Notes: generated by a model not told the origin, from the sequence alone. 25,077 bases of DNA from Eggerthella sp. CAG:209 (GCA_000436075.1 FR884579.1:1-25077); one strand, 5' to 3'. Positions 14,017 through 21,976 are shown, counted from the first letter of the stretch. A program made the numbers and translations.

Positions 14017-15732
14017 CTACATTCGTTCGGGAGCAGATACTCCCAGAAGATCCAAAGACAAAGCCAAAACGATACGGGTCGAATCAACCAAGGCAAGGCG
14101 AGCCTTCTCTACTGACTCCTCTTCGCCCAATACATGGCAATTACCGTAGAACGAATGGAAAAGACCCGCCAGCTCTTGAGCATAGTGAGTAAGGCGGAAT
14201 GGAGCTCGATCTCGGGCAGCACCAGCAACCAACTCCGAGAAATCAGCCATCTTACGCATGAGCGCAAGTTCAGATTCATGCGCAAGCGGCGAAAGATCAA
14301 TATCATCCAAGCCCAACTCAGCAACGATTTCTTCGATGCCAGCGCTCTCAACGTTCATGCCACGAGCCTCGCCAGCCTTACGCAAGATTGAACAAATTCG
14401 AGCATGCGCATACTGTACATAGTAAACAGGATTGGACGAATCTTGCTTCTTAGCCACCTCGATATCGAAATCAATTGCCTGATCGGCGGACTTCGAAAGC
14501 ATCAAATAACGGGTGGCATCTACGCCAACCTCGTCGATAAGCTCCTGGAAAGTGACCATTTCTCCAGTTCGTTTAGACATACGGACAGGTTCGCCGTCAC
14601 GCAAAAGATTAACCAACTGACCAAGAACCACCTCTAGGGCATCAGGGTATCCCCAAGCAGCCATCATGGCCTTGCAACGTTGAATGTAACCATGATGATC
14701 AGCGCCCCAAATATCAATCAGGTGATCGTAGCCGCGCTGCATTTTGTCGTAATGGTAGGCAACATCGCTCATGAAATAGGTAAGATCACCGTTGGCTTTC
14801 ACCAGAACGCGGTCCTTGTCGTCTCCATAATCGGTAGAACGGAAGAACGTTGCGCCCTCAGCCTCAAATAGCAAACCCTTTTCATTCATCACATCAAAGG
14901 CACGCTGTTGCTTGGTTTCACCGTTTTCATCGGCGACAAACAAAGAACGCTCACTGAACCACGTGTCGAAGTTATTCCCAAAAGCAGAAAGCGTATCCTT
15001 AACAGAATCAAGCATCATGGCATAGCCACGCTCACGGAAATCGACAAGACGTTCGTCCTCATTCGCATCAAGCCATTTGTCGCCATCTGCATCGATAATT
15101 GCCTGGGCAATATCTTTAATGTAGGCTCCGCCATAGCAAGCCTCTGGCATTTCAACATCCTGCCCCAGCAGCTGCTGATAGCGAACGACAATAGAGTTAC
15201 CAAATACATTCATCTGGTTACCCTGGTCATTGATGTAGAATTCCTCGTCGACAGAATAGCCAGCATGGCGCATAACGCGAGCAATAGCGTCGCCAAGAGC
15301 AGCCCAGCGACCATGACCAACATGCATAGGACCGGTGGGATTAGCGGAAACATACTCAAGATTTACCTTACAGGGCTCAGAGAGCTCAGATTTACCGAAA
15401 TCAGAACCCTGTTGACGAGCCTCGGAAACAACCGCTTGAAACGATGCATTCGTTAAGCTCAGGTTAATGAATCCAGGACCTGCTATCTCGAACGATTCGA
15501 CAAGGTTATTCGCGGGCAGATGATCAACAATTACTTGAGCAATAGCCCGAGGATTCATATGGGCAGCCTTCGCCAATCGCATGGCAATTGTACACGCCCA
15601 GTCGCCATGGCCCTCTTCGCGTGGACGCTCAAGAGAGGGCTGTGGAATTTCGTTCAGGGGCAACTCCCCCGCCTCAACGGCAGCCTTAAGGGCCTGATAC
15701 AACACCGACTCAAGCGATTCGCGAATGGTCAT
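14017..15732 (-). CDS. argS: Arginyl-tRNA synthetase
   Basis: This class I synthetase charges tRNA-Arg with arginine. The 571-residue protein has the N-terminal Add-1 domain typical of ArgRS (about 1-115), the HIGH-type motif as HVGH (137-140) within SANPTGPMHVGH, the KMSKS-type motif as MSKR (395-398), and an all-helical anticodon-binding domain with the DALR-type YAHARICSILRK segment. The ATG start has an AAGG-rich Shine-Dalgarno. It lies 104 bases downstream of the aminotransferase gene, with a terminator and a second hairpin between them, so argS must have its own promoter or rely on read-through; I could not identify a convincing promoter. A clear terminator follows. Confidence 0.97.
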   Translation of the reverse strand: MTIRESLESVLYQALKAAVEAGELPLNEIPQPSLERPREEGHGDWACTIAMRLAKAAHMNPRAIAQVIVDHLPANNLVESFEIAGPGFINLSLTNASFQAVVSEARQQGSDFGKSELSEPCKVNLEYVSANPTGPMHVGHGRWAALGDAIARVMRHAGYSVDEEFYINDQGNQMNVFGNSIVVRYQQLLGQDVEMPEACYGGAYIKDIAQAIIDADGDKWLDANEDERLVDFRERGYAMMLDSVKDTLSAFGNNFDTWFSERSLFVADENGETKQQRAFDVMNEKGLLFEAEGATFFRSTDYGDDKDRVLVKANGDLTYFMSDVAYHYDKMQRGYDHLIDIWGADHHGYIQRCKAMMAAWGYPDALEVVLGQLVNLLRDGEPVRMSKRTGEMVTFQELIDEVGVDATRYLMLSKSADQAIDFDIEVAKKQDSSNPVYYVQYAHARICSILRKAGEARGMNVESAGIEEIVAELGLDDIDLSPLAHESELALMRKMADFSELVAGAARDRAPFRLTHYAQELAGLFHSFYGNCHVLGEEESVEKARLALVDSTRIVLALSLDLLGVSAPERM

Positions 15733-15759
15733 GGAACCTTACCTTCCTTATGTACTAAG

Positions 15760-15783
15760 CCAAAGGAGCGTTGTACTCCTTGG
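15760..15783 (-). other. Hairpin in the argS leader
   Basis: On the minus strand CCAAGGAG (15776-15783) can pair with CTCCTTTGG (15760-15768) with one bulged base. It begins right after the U-tract of the preceding terminator and ends just before the argS ribosome-binding region. It lacks its own U-tract. It might affect argS mRNA stability or translation; the role is unknown. Confidence 0.45.
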
Positions 15784-15824
15784 AAAAACAAAAGCACGCC
15801 ACCATCAAATTGGCAGCGTGCTTT
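15784..15824 (-). terminator. Terminator of the argF-dat transcript
   Basis: On the minus strand a 9-bp perfect stem (15816-15824 with 15791-15799) extends inward through a G-U pair and four more pairs around a short loop. It is followed by UUGUUUUU (complement of 15784-15790 and the stem end). It starts 12 bases past the aminotransferase stop codon. Confidence 0.85.
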
Positions 15825-15836
15825 ATTGTACCATCG

Positions 15837-16688
15837 TTATGCTCGACGCGCTTCAACGTACGCTTCGAACTCACGCACCGCTTCGTTTTGTATACGGTTG
15901 AACAACTCTGCAGCGCGTCCACCAACGGGAATGCCGTCAATCATATTCGCTAACACCCCACCGGGCTCAGACGATGCAGAGACTATAACCTCATCAGCGT
16001 CCATAAGCTCTGCTTTAGTAAAAGGACGCTCTTCAACCAACACGCCAAGCCTTTCGCAAGCCGAGATAATATGCTTGCGTGCTATGCCTGGAAGAATGAG
16101 ATTGTCCGCCTGGTGCGTTACGAAAACCCCATCCTTCAGGATATGGACATTGCTATGGGCGCATTCCGTCACAAACCCATCGCGAATGAACACCGCTTCC
16201 TCACATCCAGCTTCCTTGGCATGCTGCGCCGCAACTACATTAGGTAGAAGGTTAAGCGTTTTGGTATTGCAGTGGAAAAAACGCGTATCTTCAACCGTTA
16301 AAAGCTGGATCGGTGCCGGTTGGAGGTTCTTTTCCTCTGGTTCTACCATCACCCATAAATTAGCATTTCCCTCTGGAAATGGATGGCTGCGATGGGCGGT
16401 GCCGCGTGTTACCTGCCAATAGACGAAATGATACGAGCCATCAACTTTCGCAACTAGGTCAGTTAGAAGATGCTGAAGATCTTCCCGCCCAATACCAGGA
16501 TCGATCTCCATGTTGGCACAGCTATTGAAGAATCGATCTATATGATCCTCGGCAAATACCACAACCCCATCAAGGGCCATAGTGGCATCGTAGACCCCGT
16601 CGCCATAAAAGCTCACTCGATCAAGAAAAGGAACCTTCAGCTCTTCTAGCAGGCCGGTCTCTCCATTGTAGTAACCAATATTCTTCAT
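15837..16688 (-). CDS. dat: D-amino-acid aminotransferase (class IV PLP enzyme)
   Basis: The enzyme exchanges amino groups between D-amino acids and 2-oxo acids, mainly making D-glutamate or D-alanine for peptidoglycan. The 283-residue protein has the fold-type IV pattern: the PLP lysine is Lys143 in NTKTLNLLPN, and the cofactor-contacting Glu175 lies in VTECAHSNV. The segment YWQVTRGTAHRSH (90-102) aligns with the Bacillus D-AAT region that holds the Arg-x-His carboxylate trap (here Arg100 and His102, with Tyr33 as the third member). This favours D-AAT over branched-chain aminotransferase or aminodeoxychorismate lyase. It starts 9 bases after argF with only a weak Shine-Dalgarno, so it is probably translated by coupling. 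A terminator follows. Confidence 0.85.
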   Translation of the reverse strand: MKNIGYYNGETGLLEELKVPFLDRVSFYGDGVYDATMALDGVVVFAEDHIDRFFNSCANMEIDPGIGREDLQHLLTDLVAKVDGSYHFVYWQVTRGTAHRSHPFPEGNANLWVMVEPEEKNLQPAPIQLLTVEDTRFFHCNTKTLNLLPNVVAAQHAKEAGCEEAVFIRDGFVTECAHSNVHILKDGVFVTHQADNLILPGIARKHIISACERLGVLVEERPFTKAELMDADEVIVSASSEPGGVLANMIDGIPVGGRAAELFNRIQNEAVREFEAYVEARRA

Positions 16689-16697
16689 GGTGCACCA

Positions 16698-17690
16698 TTA
16701 ACGAAGGGTAGCCAAAACAACGGCCTTGATTGAATGCATACGATTCTCGGCTTCGTCGAAAACACGAGACTGAGCACCCTCAAAGACCTCGTCGGTAACT
16801 TCCATTTCGGTAAGGCCGAACTTTTCTTCGATCTCCTGAGCTACCGTGGTTTTGGTGTCGTGGAATGCAGGCAGACAATGCATGAAGATGGCATTATCTG
16901 CAGCGTTTGCCATAACCTTAGTATTCACCTGGTAAGGCGAAAGCTCTTTAATGCGCTGTTCCCACAAGCTGGCGGGCTCACCCATGGAAACCCAAATATC
17001 GGTATAGATAACATGAGCACCCTTAGTGCCTTCATCGACATCGCTTGTTACCGTAACGGTGCAATTGTTCTCGGCCGCAATAGCACGGCACTTCTCAACC
17101 AATTCGCTATCAGGCGCATCAGCTTCAGGACAACAGGCAACGTAATTTATGCCCAACTTAGCGCAGCCAACCATCAAAGAATTAGCAACGTTGTTTTTTG
17201 CATCGCCCATAAACACTACGGTAAGCCCGCGAACATCGCCGAAATTCTCCCGGATGGTCAGCGCGTCAGCAATGAACTGAGTAGGATGAGCCTCGGTAGT
17301 CAAACCATTCCAAACAGGAACGCCCGCATATTCAGCTAACGTTTCAACGATTTCCTGACCATAGCCGCGATATTCGATGCCATCAAACATGCGACCGAGA
17401 ACGCGGGCTGTATCCTCAATGGATTCCTTATTACCCATTTGCGAACCCGCAGGGTCAAGATATGTCACGCCCATGCCCAAATCATGACCTGCAATCTCAA
17501 ACGAGCAACGGGTTCGCGTGGAGGTTTTCTCGAATAGAAGGACGATATTCTTGCCCTCGAGCTCCTTATGCAACACGCCAGCATGTTTCTTTTCTTTCAA
17601 ATCCTGCGCAAGATCAACAAGCGATACGATTTCCTCGGAAGAAAAATCGAGCAGTTTCAGAAAATGGCGCCCTGAAAGCGATTGAGTCAT
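16698..17690 (-). CDS. argF: Ornithine carbamoyltransferase
   Basis: The enzyme joins ornithine and carbamoyl phosphate to make citrulline, or runs in reverse in the arginine deiminase pathway. The 330-residue protein has the carbamoyl-phosphate motif STRTRCSFE, the HPTQ segment (in EAHPTQFIADALT), the ornithine-binding DIWVSMGE and the catalytic HCLPAFHD motif. The C terminus (EVTDEVFEGAQS...AENRMHSIKA) is shared by anabolic ArgF and catabolic ArcB, so direction cannot be set; no arcA or arcC lies in the window. The ATG has a strong AGGAGGA Shine-Dalgarno. The 85-base leader can form two hairpins. dat follows by 9 bases. Confidence 0.95.
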   Translation of the reverse strand: MTQSLSGRHFLKLLDFSSEEIVSLVDLAQDLKEKKHAGVLHKELEGKNIVLLFEKTSTRTRCSFEIAGHDLGMGVTYLDPAGSQMGNKESIEDTARVLGRMFDGIEYRGYGQEIVETLAEYAGVPVWNGLTTEAHPTQFIADALTIRENFGDVRGLTVVFMGDAKNNVANSLMVGCAKLGINYVACCPEADAPDSELVEKCRAIAAENNCTVTVTSDVDEGTKGAHVIYTDIWVSMGEPASLWEQRIKELSPYQVNTKVMANAADNAIFMHCLPAFHDTKTTVAQEIEEKFGLTEMEVTDEVFEGAQSRVFDEAENRMHSIKAVVLATLR

Positions 17691-17710
17691 ACGTTCCTCC
17701 TGAAATTATA

Positions 17711-17769
17711 GCCAGACGAGCTGGCGCGACCGATGCCCGCACACCGAAGCATGCGGACACCCTATTATC
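17711..17769 (-). promoter_or_regulatory. Candidate promoter and structured leader of argF
   Basis: On the minus strand an extended -10 element TGCGATAAT (GATAAT at 17764-17769) lies just past the phoU stop. The predicted start would put an 11-bp hairpin with a UUCG tetraloop (17749-17759 with 17734-17744, three G-U pairs that only form in the minus-strand RNA) at the very 5' end of the transcript. A second 5-bp stem (17721-17725 with 17711-17715) follows, 14 bases before the Shine-Dalgarno. No -35 box is clear. The first hairpin could instead end the phoU transcript, although it lacks a U-tract. Confidence 0.45.
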
Positions 17770-17775
17770 GCACTA

Positions 17776-18444
17776 CTACTCCCCTTCGGCGATATTCACT
17801 CCTTTGTGATTACCTGTAATGGCATATTCGGCCCACTCTGCAATATTGACCGCATGATCGCCGATACGTTCAAGGTATTTAGCAATCATCAATACATCGA
17901 GCGCATAGGTTTCATCGGGTTCATGATCGATGATATGACGAGTAATGCTACGTTTCGCCTCTTCAAACAAAGCATTAACTTCCTTGTCCCCCTCGATGCA
18001 CGACTGCGCCTTATCTAAGTCGAGGTCAACATAGGCCTGAATTGCGGAATCCAGCTGATCGTAATCAGCTTGAGCCATAGCACCAAGCATAGGGAATAGG
18101 GAAAGATCGGCATCCTCCGAAAGCGTAGTGGCGATCTCGCAGATTTCCGCCGCCTGATCGCCGATACGTTCAATATCGGTAATCATTTTCAGGGCAGCAG
18201 TAACCGAGCGAAGGTCGGAAGCAACTGGCTGTTCGCGAAGAAGAAGGCGTAAACACAAAGATTCGATCTCGCGTTCTTTCCCATCAATCAAGGAATCGTT
18301 GCTCGCCACCAAATACGCTTTTGTAGCACTAACCTGACGAACTGCATCGAACGAACCTTCTATAGCCTCTTTTGCGAATTCCGCCATTTCAATAACATCG
18401 GAACGGAGCTGATGAAGCTCTTCATCAAATATTGGACGTGCCAT
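17776..18444 (-). CDS. phoU: PhoU, phosphate uptake regulator
   Basis: PhoU links the PstSCAB transporter to the PhoR kinase and represses the Pho response when phosphate is plentiful. The 222-residue protein is all-helical with two PhoU repeats, each with the metal-site pattern: one around ITDIERIGDQAAEICE and one around IAKYLERIGDHAVNIAEW. The open frame extends 52 codons further upstream (to 18600) but that part overlaps pstB. The true start is ATG 18442-18444, which gives the family start MARPIFDEEL, sits one base after the pstB stop, and has GGGAGG about 10 bases upstream. It is the last gene of the pst operon. Confidence 0.95.
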   Translation of the reverse strand: MARPIFDEELHQLRSDVIEMAEFAKEAIEGSFDAVRQVSATKAYLVASNDSLIDGKEREIESLCLRLLLREQPVASDLRSVTAALKMITDIERIGDQAAEICEIATTLSEDADLSLFPMLGAMAQADYDQLDSAIQAYVDLDLDKAQSCIEGDKEVNALFEEAKRSITRHIIDHEPDETYALDVLMIAKYLERIGDHAVNIAEWAEYAITGNHKGVNIAEGE

Positions 18445-18445
18445 A

Positions 18446-19204
18446 CTAGCCGAACCTCCCTGAAATATAATCTTCAGTCCTCTTGTCACGCGGGTTCGAA
18501 AACATTGTCTGAGTTGACGCGCACTCAACCATATTTCCAAGCAAAAAAAACGCTGTAGTATCCGAGATACGGGCAGCTTGTTGCATATTGTGCGTAACAA
18601 TGATGATGGTGTAAGTCGTTTTCAATTCACCAACCAGCTCTTCAATTTTTGAAGTAGAGATTGGATCAAGAGCACTTGTCGGCTCATCCATCAGCAATAC
18701 TTCTGGATTTACCGCCAAAGCGCGAGCAATGCACAAACGTTGTTGCTGTCCTCCAGAAAGCCCCAAAGCGTTCTTTTTCAAGCGATCTTTCAACTCGTCG
18801 AATATCGCAGCTTTACGCAAGGAATCCTCAACAATATCGTCAAGTTCCGATTTTTTCTTAATGCCATGGGTTCGCGGCCCAAAAGCTATGTTGTCGTAAA
18901 TCGACATAGGAAAAGGGTTCGGCTTCTGGAAAACCATACCGACCTTTTTACGAAGTACATTCACATCGTAGCCGGAATAAATATCGTCCCCATCAAGAGT
19001 AATACGGCCCGTTATCTTGCATCCCTCTACCAAATCGTTCATACGATTAAGAGACTTAAGCAAGGTAGATTTACCGCAGCCCGAAGGGCCAATCATGGCG
19101 GTTACCTTATGTTCGTCGAATGAAATATTAATATCCGTTAAAGCCTGGTAATCGCTGTAGAACAAATCCATATGCGAAACGTCCATCTTCGCAGGACTAT
19201 TCAT
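18446..19204 (-). CDS. pstB: Phosphate ABC transporter ATPase PstB
   Basis: PstB powers high-affinity phosphate import. The 252-residue protein has Walker A GPSGCGKS (39-46), the Q-loop region VFQKPNPFPMSIYDN typical of PstB, the ABC signature LSGGQQQR (149-156), Walker B VLLMDEPTSALD with Asp173 and Glu174, and the switch histidine in VTHNMQQA. Length is normal. The ATG overlaps the last 8 bases of pstA; an AAAGGAGGAA Shine-Dalgarno lies inside pstA. phoU follows after one base. Confidence 0.97.
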   Translation of the reverse strand: MNSPAKMDVSHMDLFYSDYQALTDINISFDEHKVTAMIGPSGCGKSTLLKSLNRMNDLVEGCKITGRITLDGDDIYSGYDVNVLRKKVGMVFQKPNPFPMSIYDNIAFGPRTHGIKKKSELDDIVEDSLRKAAIFDELKDRLKKNALGLSGGQQQRLCIARALAVNPEVLLMDEPTSALDPISTSKIEELVGELKTTYTIIIVTHNMQQAARISDTTAFFLLGNMVECASTQTMFSNPRDKRTEDYISGRFG

Positions 19205-20063
19205 CAGTCATTCCTCCTTTGCTGATTCGTTTTGCAACAGCAGAGGTTGCAAGGTTAATAAGCAGAACAAAAACAAGAAGCAGCACTGCCGTGGCGTATG
19301 TAGCATCGATATGCAGACCCTCACTTGCCAAAAGGTACATGTGGACAGCAAGCGTTCGGGTTGAGCTGAACATCGAAACTGGAACTGCGGCAATTGATCC
19401 TGCTGTATAAATCAATGCAGCAGACTCACCCACCGTTCGCCCGATTGCCAAAATTATGCCCCCGAGTATTCCAGGGATAGCAGTGGGAAGGACAATGCGA
19501 AATACTGTGCGAAAACGACCAGCCCCCAAACCGAATGATCCCTCACGGAATAGATCCGGCACAGCTGCTAACGCTTCCTGGGTTGCTCGCATAATGATGG
19601 GGAACGTCATGATTGCCATAGTGCAAACACCCGCCAACAACGAAAGCCCCCACTGTAGGTAGTAGACGAAAAATAGCAAACCGAATAGGCCATACACAAT
19701 TGAAGGGATGCCGGAAAGTGTTTCGGTAGCCAGCGCGACAACTCGCACGAACCAGTTGCCCTTGTCGGTGTATTCATTCAGGAAAATGGCAGCACCTATA
19801 CCAAACACCGATGAGCATGAGACCGAAAGAATAATAACGATCAGGGTGTTGAACAATGCCGGCATGAATGAGCAATTATCCGAATTGTACGTAAGCTCAA
19901 ACATTTCAGGTTTAATTTGGGGAACACCCATCGCCAAAATGTAGCCAATAATGAAGCACACCGCTAAAACCGTCAAAACCGTACTGGCATACACCAAAAC
20001 GCGGAACACCCATGAAGAAGGCTTAGATGGCTTCGTGCGAGTAAGAATCGAATTGTTAGCCAT
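19197..20063 (-). CDS. pstA: Phosphate ABC transporter permease PstA
   Basis: This is one of two membrane subunits of the phosphate importer. The 288-residue protein has about six transmembrane segments after a short cytoplasmic N terminus. The cytoplasmic EAA loop that docks on PstB is seen as EGSFGLGAGRFRTVFRIVLPTAIPGI, and the IGRTVGESAALIYTAG segment after it is typical of PstA. It overlaps pstC by 8 bases at its start (Shine-Dalgarno GGAAGGGA) and pstB by 8 bases at its end, so the three are tightly coupled. Confidence 0.96.
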   Translation of the reverse strand: MANNSILTRTKPSKPSSWVFRVLVYASTVLTVLAVCFIIGYILAMGVPQIKPEMFELTYNSDNCSFMPALFNTLIVIILSVSCSSVFGIGAAIFLNEYTDKGNWFVRVVALATETLSGIPSIVYGLFGLLFFVYYLQWGLSLLAGVCTMAIMTFPIIMRATQEALAAVPDLFREGSFGLGAGRFRTVFRIVLPTAIPGILGGIILAIGRTVGESAALIYTAGSIAAVPVSMFSSTRTLAVHMYLLASEGLHIDATYATAVLLLVFVLLINLATSAVAKRISKGGMTDE

Positions 20064-20910
20064 TGCTTCCCTTCCGCTTCAACGCCGAGAATGCAATATT
20101 AATGATCAGAATGAACACGAACAGCACGCAAGCCGTCCCGATCAGTGCACCTCGATGCAAATCAGCCGCATAGCCCATCTCAAGTACGATATTGGCGGTC
20201 ATAGTGCGAACACCGTCGGTAATCGCACTGGGCATTTTCACCTGATTGCCAGTAATCATGATGACCGCCATGGTTTCGCCAATAGCTCGGCCAATCGCCA
20301 AAATCACCGAAGCAAGGATGCCGGAAACAGCAGCAGGAAGCACAACGTGCATAACACTTCGTTCGTGGTCGGCCCCTAAAGCCAAAGCCCCTTCGTAATA
20401 GGACTGCGGAACTGACCTCAGGGCAGATTCCGAAAGCGTGATGATGGTTGGAAGTATCATCACACCAAGCACAAGCGAAGCGCATAAAATCGATTGGCCA
20501 GTACCCCCGATATTGCTCCTAATGAATGGAACGAGCACAACCAAACCGAAAAAGCCGTACACAACCGATGGAATGCCCGCCAAAAGCTGGACACCATTTT
20601 TAGCGATACTCGACACACGGTCACTCCTAAAGCAAGCAAGGAACACAGCGCACAGAATGCCCAGTGGAACCCCTATTACCAATGCACCGGCCATAACGTA
20701 GAAGCTTCCTAACACCATTACGCCGATACCATAGATATCGCTAGATGGTTGCCAGGTAGTCCCAAAAAGGAAGTTTGAAAAACCAATTTCAGCAATAGCG
20801 GGAATACCGTTGCCGAATATGAAGATGCAGATTACCAAAACTGCAGCCACCGAGATGGCTGCAGCAAAGGCAAAAAGCATCTTAGCAATGAGCTCTTTTG
20901 CTTGGGTCAT
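20056..20910 (-). CDS. pstC: Phosphate ABC transporter permease PstC
   Basis: This is the second membrane subunit of the phosphate importer. The 284-residue protein has about six transmembrane segments, the conserved LAGIPSVVYGFFGL segment, the EAA loop EGALALGADHERSVMHVVLPAAVSGI and the following IGRAIGETMAVIMITG. It starts 3 bases after pstS with only a weak ribosome-binding site. That fits a lower yield of permease than of the binding protein, although this is an inference. Confidence 0.96.
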   Translation of the reverse strand: MTQAKELIAKMLFAFAAAISVAAVLVICIFIFGNGIPAIAEIGFSNFLFGTTWQPSSDIYGIGVMVLGSFYVMAGALVIGVPLGILCAVFLACFRSDRVSSIAKNGVQLLAGIPSVVYGFFGLVVLVPFIRSNIGGTGQSILCASLVLGVMILPTIITLSESALRSVPQSYYEGALALGADHERSVMHVVLPAAVSGILASVILAIGRAIGETMAVIMITGNQVKMPSAITDGVRTMTANIVLEMGYAADLHRGALIGTACVLFVFILIINIAFSALKRKGSNG

Positions 20911-20913
20911 TGA

Positions 20914-21816
20914 TTAGCCGATCTCGCTCCACTTGGAAACTTCACCGGTAAAGATCTGCTTAACCTGATCAGCGGTAAGACCATCAACCTTGTTACCGTT
21001 ATTCACGATGACAGCAATACCGTCGGTTGCGATAACGGTAGCAGTTGCACCCTGATCTTTCTCGGAATCCTTCAGATCGCGGGAGGCCATACCGAGATCG
21101 CAGGCACCCTCAATTGCAGAAGTAATACCTGTGGTGGAATCCGACTGGTTTACCTCAACGGTAACATTCTGGTTCAAGGCTTTATAAGCTTCCGCAAGCT
21201 TCTCCATGACGGGAGTTACGGAAGAAGAACCAGCGATGGTGACTTTGCCGGAAAGACCACTGGCAGCATAGGAACCAGAAGCGTCCATCGGGATATAACC
21301 CTCTTCCTCAACGACCTTCTGGCCATCCGAGCTCAAGACAAATTTCATGAAGTCCTGAGCAACAGGAGAAAGTTCTTTGCCGCTGTTGGTAACAACATTG
21401 AATGGACGAGAGACCTTATACGAACCGCTCTTTACATTTTCAGCAGTAGCCTCAGCGCCATCAATTTTTACCGCCTTAACGGTATCGTCAAGAGAGCCCA
21501 ACGAAATATAGCCAATAGCATCAGCATCGTTAGCTACCGTAGTCTTCATAACGGCAGTAGAGTTAGTGATTGCGGCAGAAGAAGTGGTCTTGTCGACCTT
21601 TTTGCCGCTATCGTCCTTTTCTTCAATGCCAAAAAGCTCAATAAACGCACCCCGCGTGCCAGATCCATCCTCACGAGATGTTACGTTAATGGACGCATCG
21701 TTAGACTCACTCTTGGAATCACTGTTATTTCCGCTGCAACCAACCAACAATCCGCACATAGCGGCGAAGCAGAGCGCAAACGCACCAATCAGAACCTTGT
21801 TCCTTACCGTACTCAC
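20914..21816 (-). CDS. pstS: Phosphate-binding lipoprotein PstS, circularly permuted
   Basis: PstS captures phosphate outside the membrane and hands it to PstCA. The 300-residue precursor has a lipoprotein signal with lipobox LLVGC (Cys27) and a serine-rich linker. The two halves of the binding fold are in reversed order. The segment with SREDGSGTRGAF (47-58) and IGYISLGSLDD, normally the second half, comes first. The segment with IAGSSSVTP (194-202), the QSDSTTG phosphate loop (224-230) and IFTGEVSKW, normally the first half, comes last and ends the protein. All usual phosphate-contact motifs are present, so it should work. The start is GTG at 21814-21816 with AAGGA 8 bases upstream. It is the first gene of the pst operon. 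Confidence 0.93.
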   Translation of the reverse strand: MSTVRNKVLIGAFALCFAAMCGLLVGCSGNNSDSKSESNDASINVTSREDGSGTRGAFIELFGIEEKDDSGKKVDKTTSSAAITNSTAVMKTTVANDADAIGYISLGSLDDTVKAVKIDGAEATAENVKSGSYKVSRPFNVVTNSGKELSPVAQDFMKFVLSSDGQKVVEEEGYIPMDASGSYAASGLSGKVTIAGSSSVTPVMEKLAEAYKALNQNVTVEVNQSDSTTGITSAIEGACDLGMASRDLKDSEKDQGATATVIATDGIAVIVNNGNKVDGLTADQVKQIFTGEVSKWSEIG

Positions 21817-21947
21817 TTTCGAGTTCCTTCTTTCTCCTAGGTAACGATGCCCTCGTAAACGAAAGCATCAGATTGCATGACCAATAGTGAAGAAACCCCT
21901 ATTGCCGTTGGTTACACAGACTTGAAAGCAAGTAAGCATTTAGTTAA

Positions 21948-21976
21948 CTGAAAAGCTATTGAAAAAAAGTTGTTAA
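21948..21976. promoter_or_regulatory. Pho-box-like tandem repeats between pstS and the response regulator
   Basis: Three 7-bp direct repeats on the plus strand, CTGAAAA (21948-21954), TTGAAAA (21959-21965) and TTGTTAA (21970-21976), are separated by 4-bp spacers, an exact 11-bp step. This matches the 7+4 architecture of PhoB-type operators (and TTAACA repeats of B. subtilis PhoP when read on the other strand). It lies between the divergent pst operon and its presumed regulator. No flanking repeat continues the pattern. Confidence 0.55.

Noticed and set aside
15520..16422. A 300-codon plus-strand open frame opposite argS and dat.
   Set aside because: It spans two confident antisense genes and their terminator, and has no recognisable domain.
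17705..17710. A perfect TATAAT on the minus strand next to the argF Shine-Dalgarno.
   Set aside because: A start from it would fall inside the ribosome-binding site, leaving about 8 bases of leader, and no -35 box is present at the right distance.
18445..18600. A 52-codon N-terminal extension of phoU.
   Set aside because: It lies within pstB, has no family similarity, and the internal ATG at 18444 gives the canonical PhoU start with a Shine-Dalgarno sequence.
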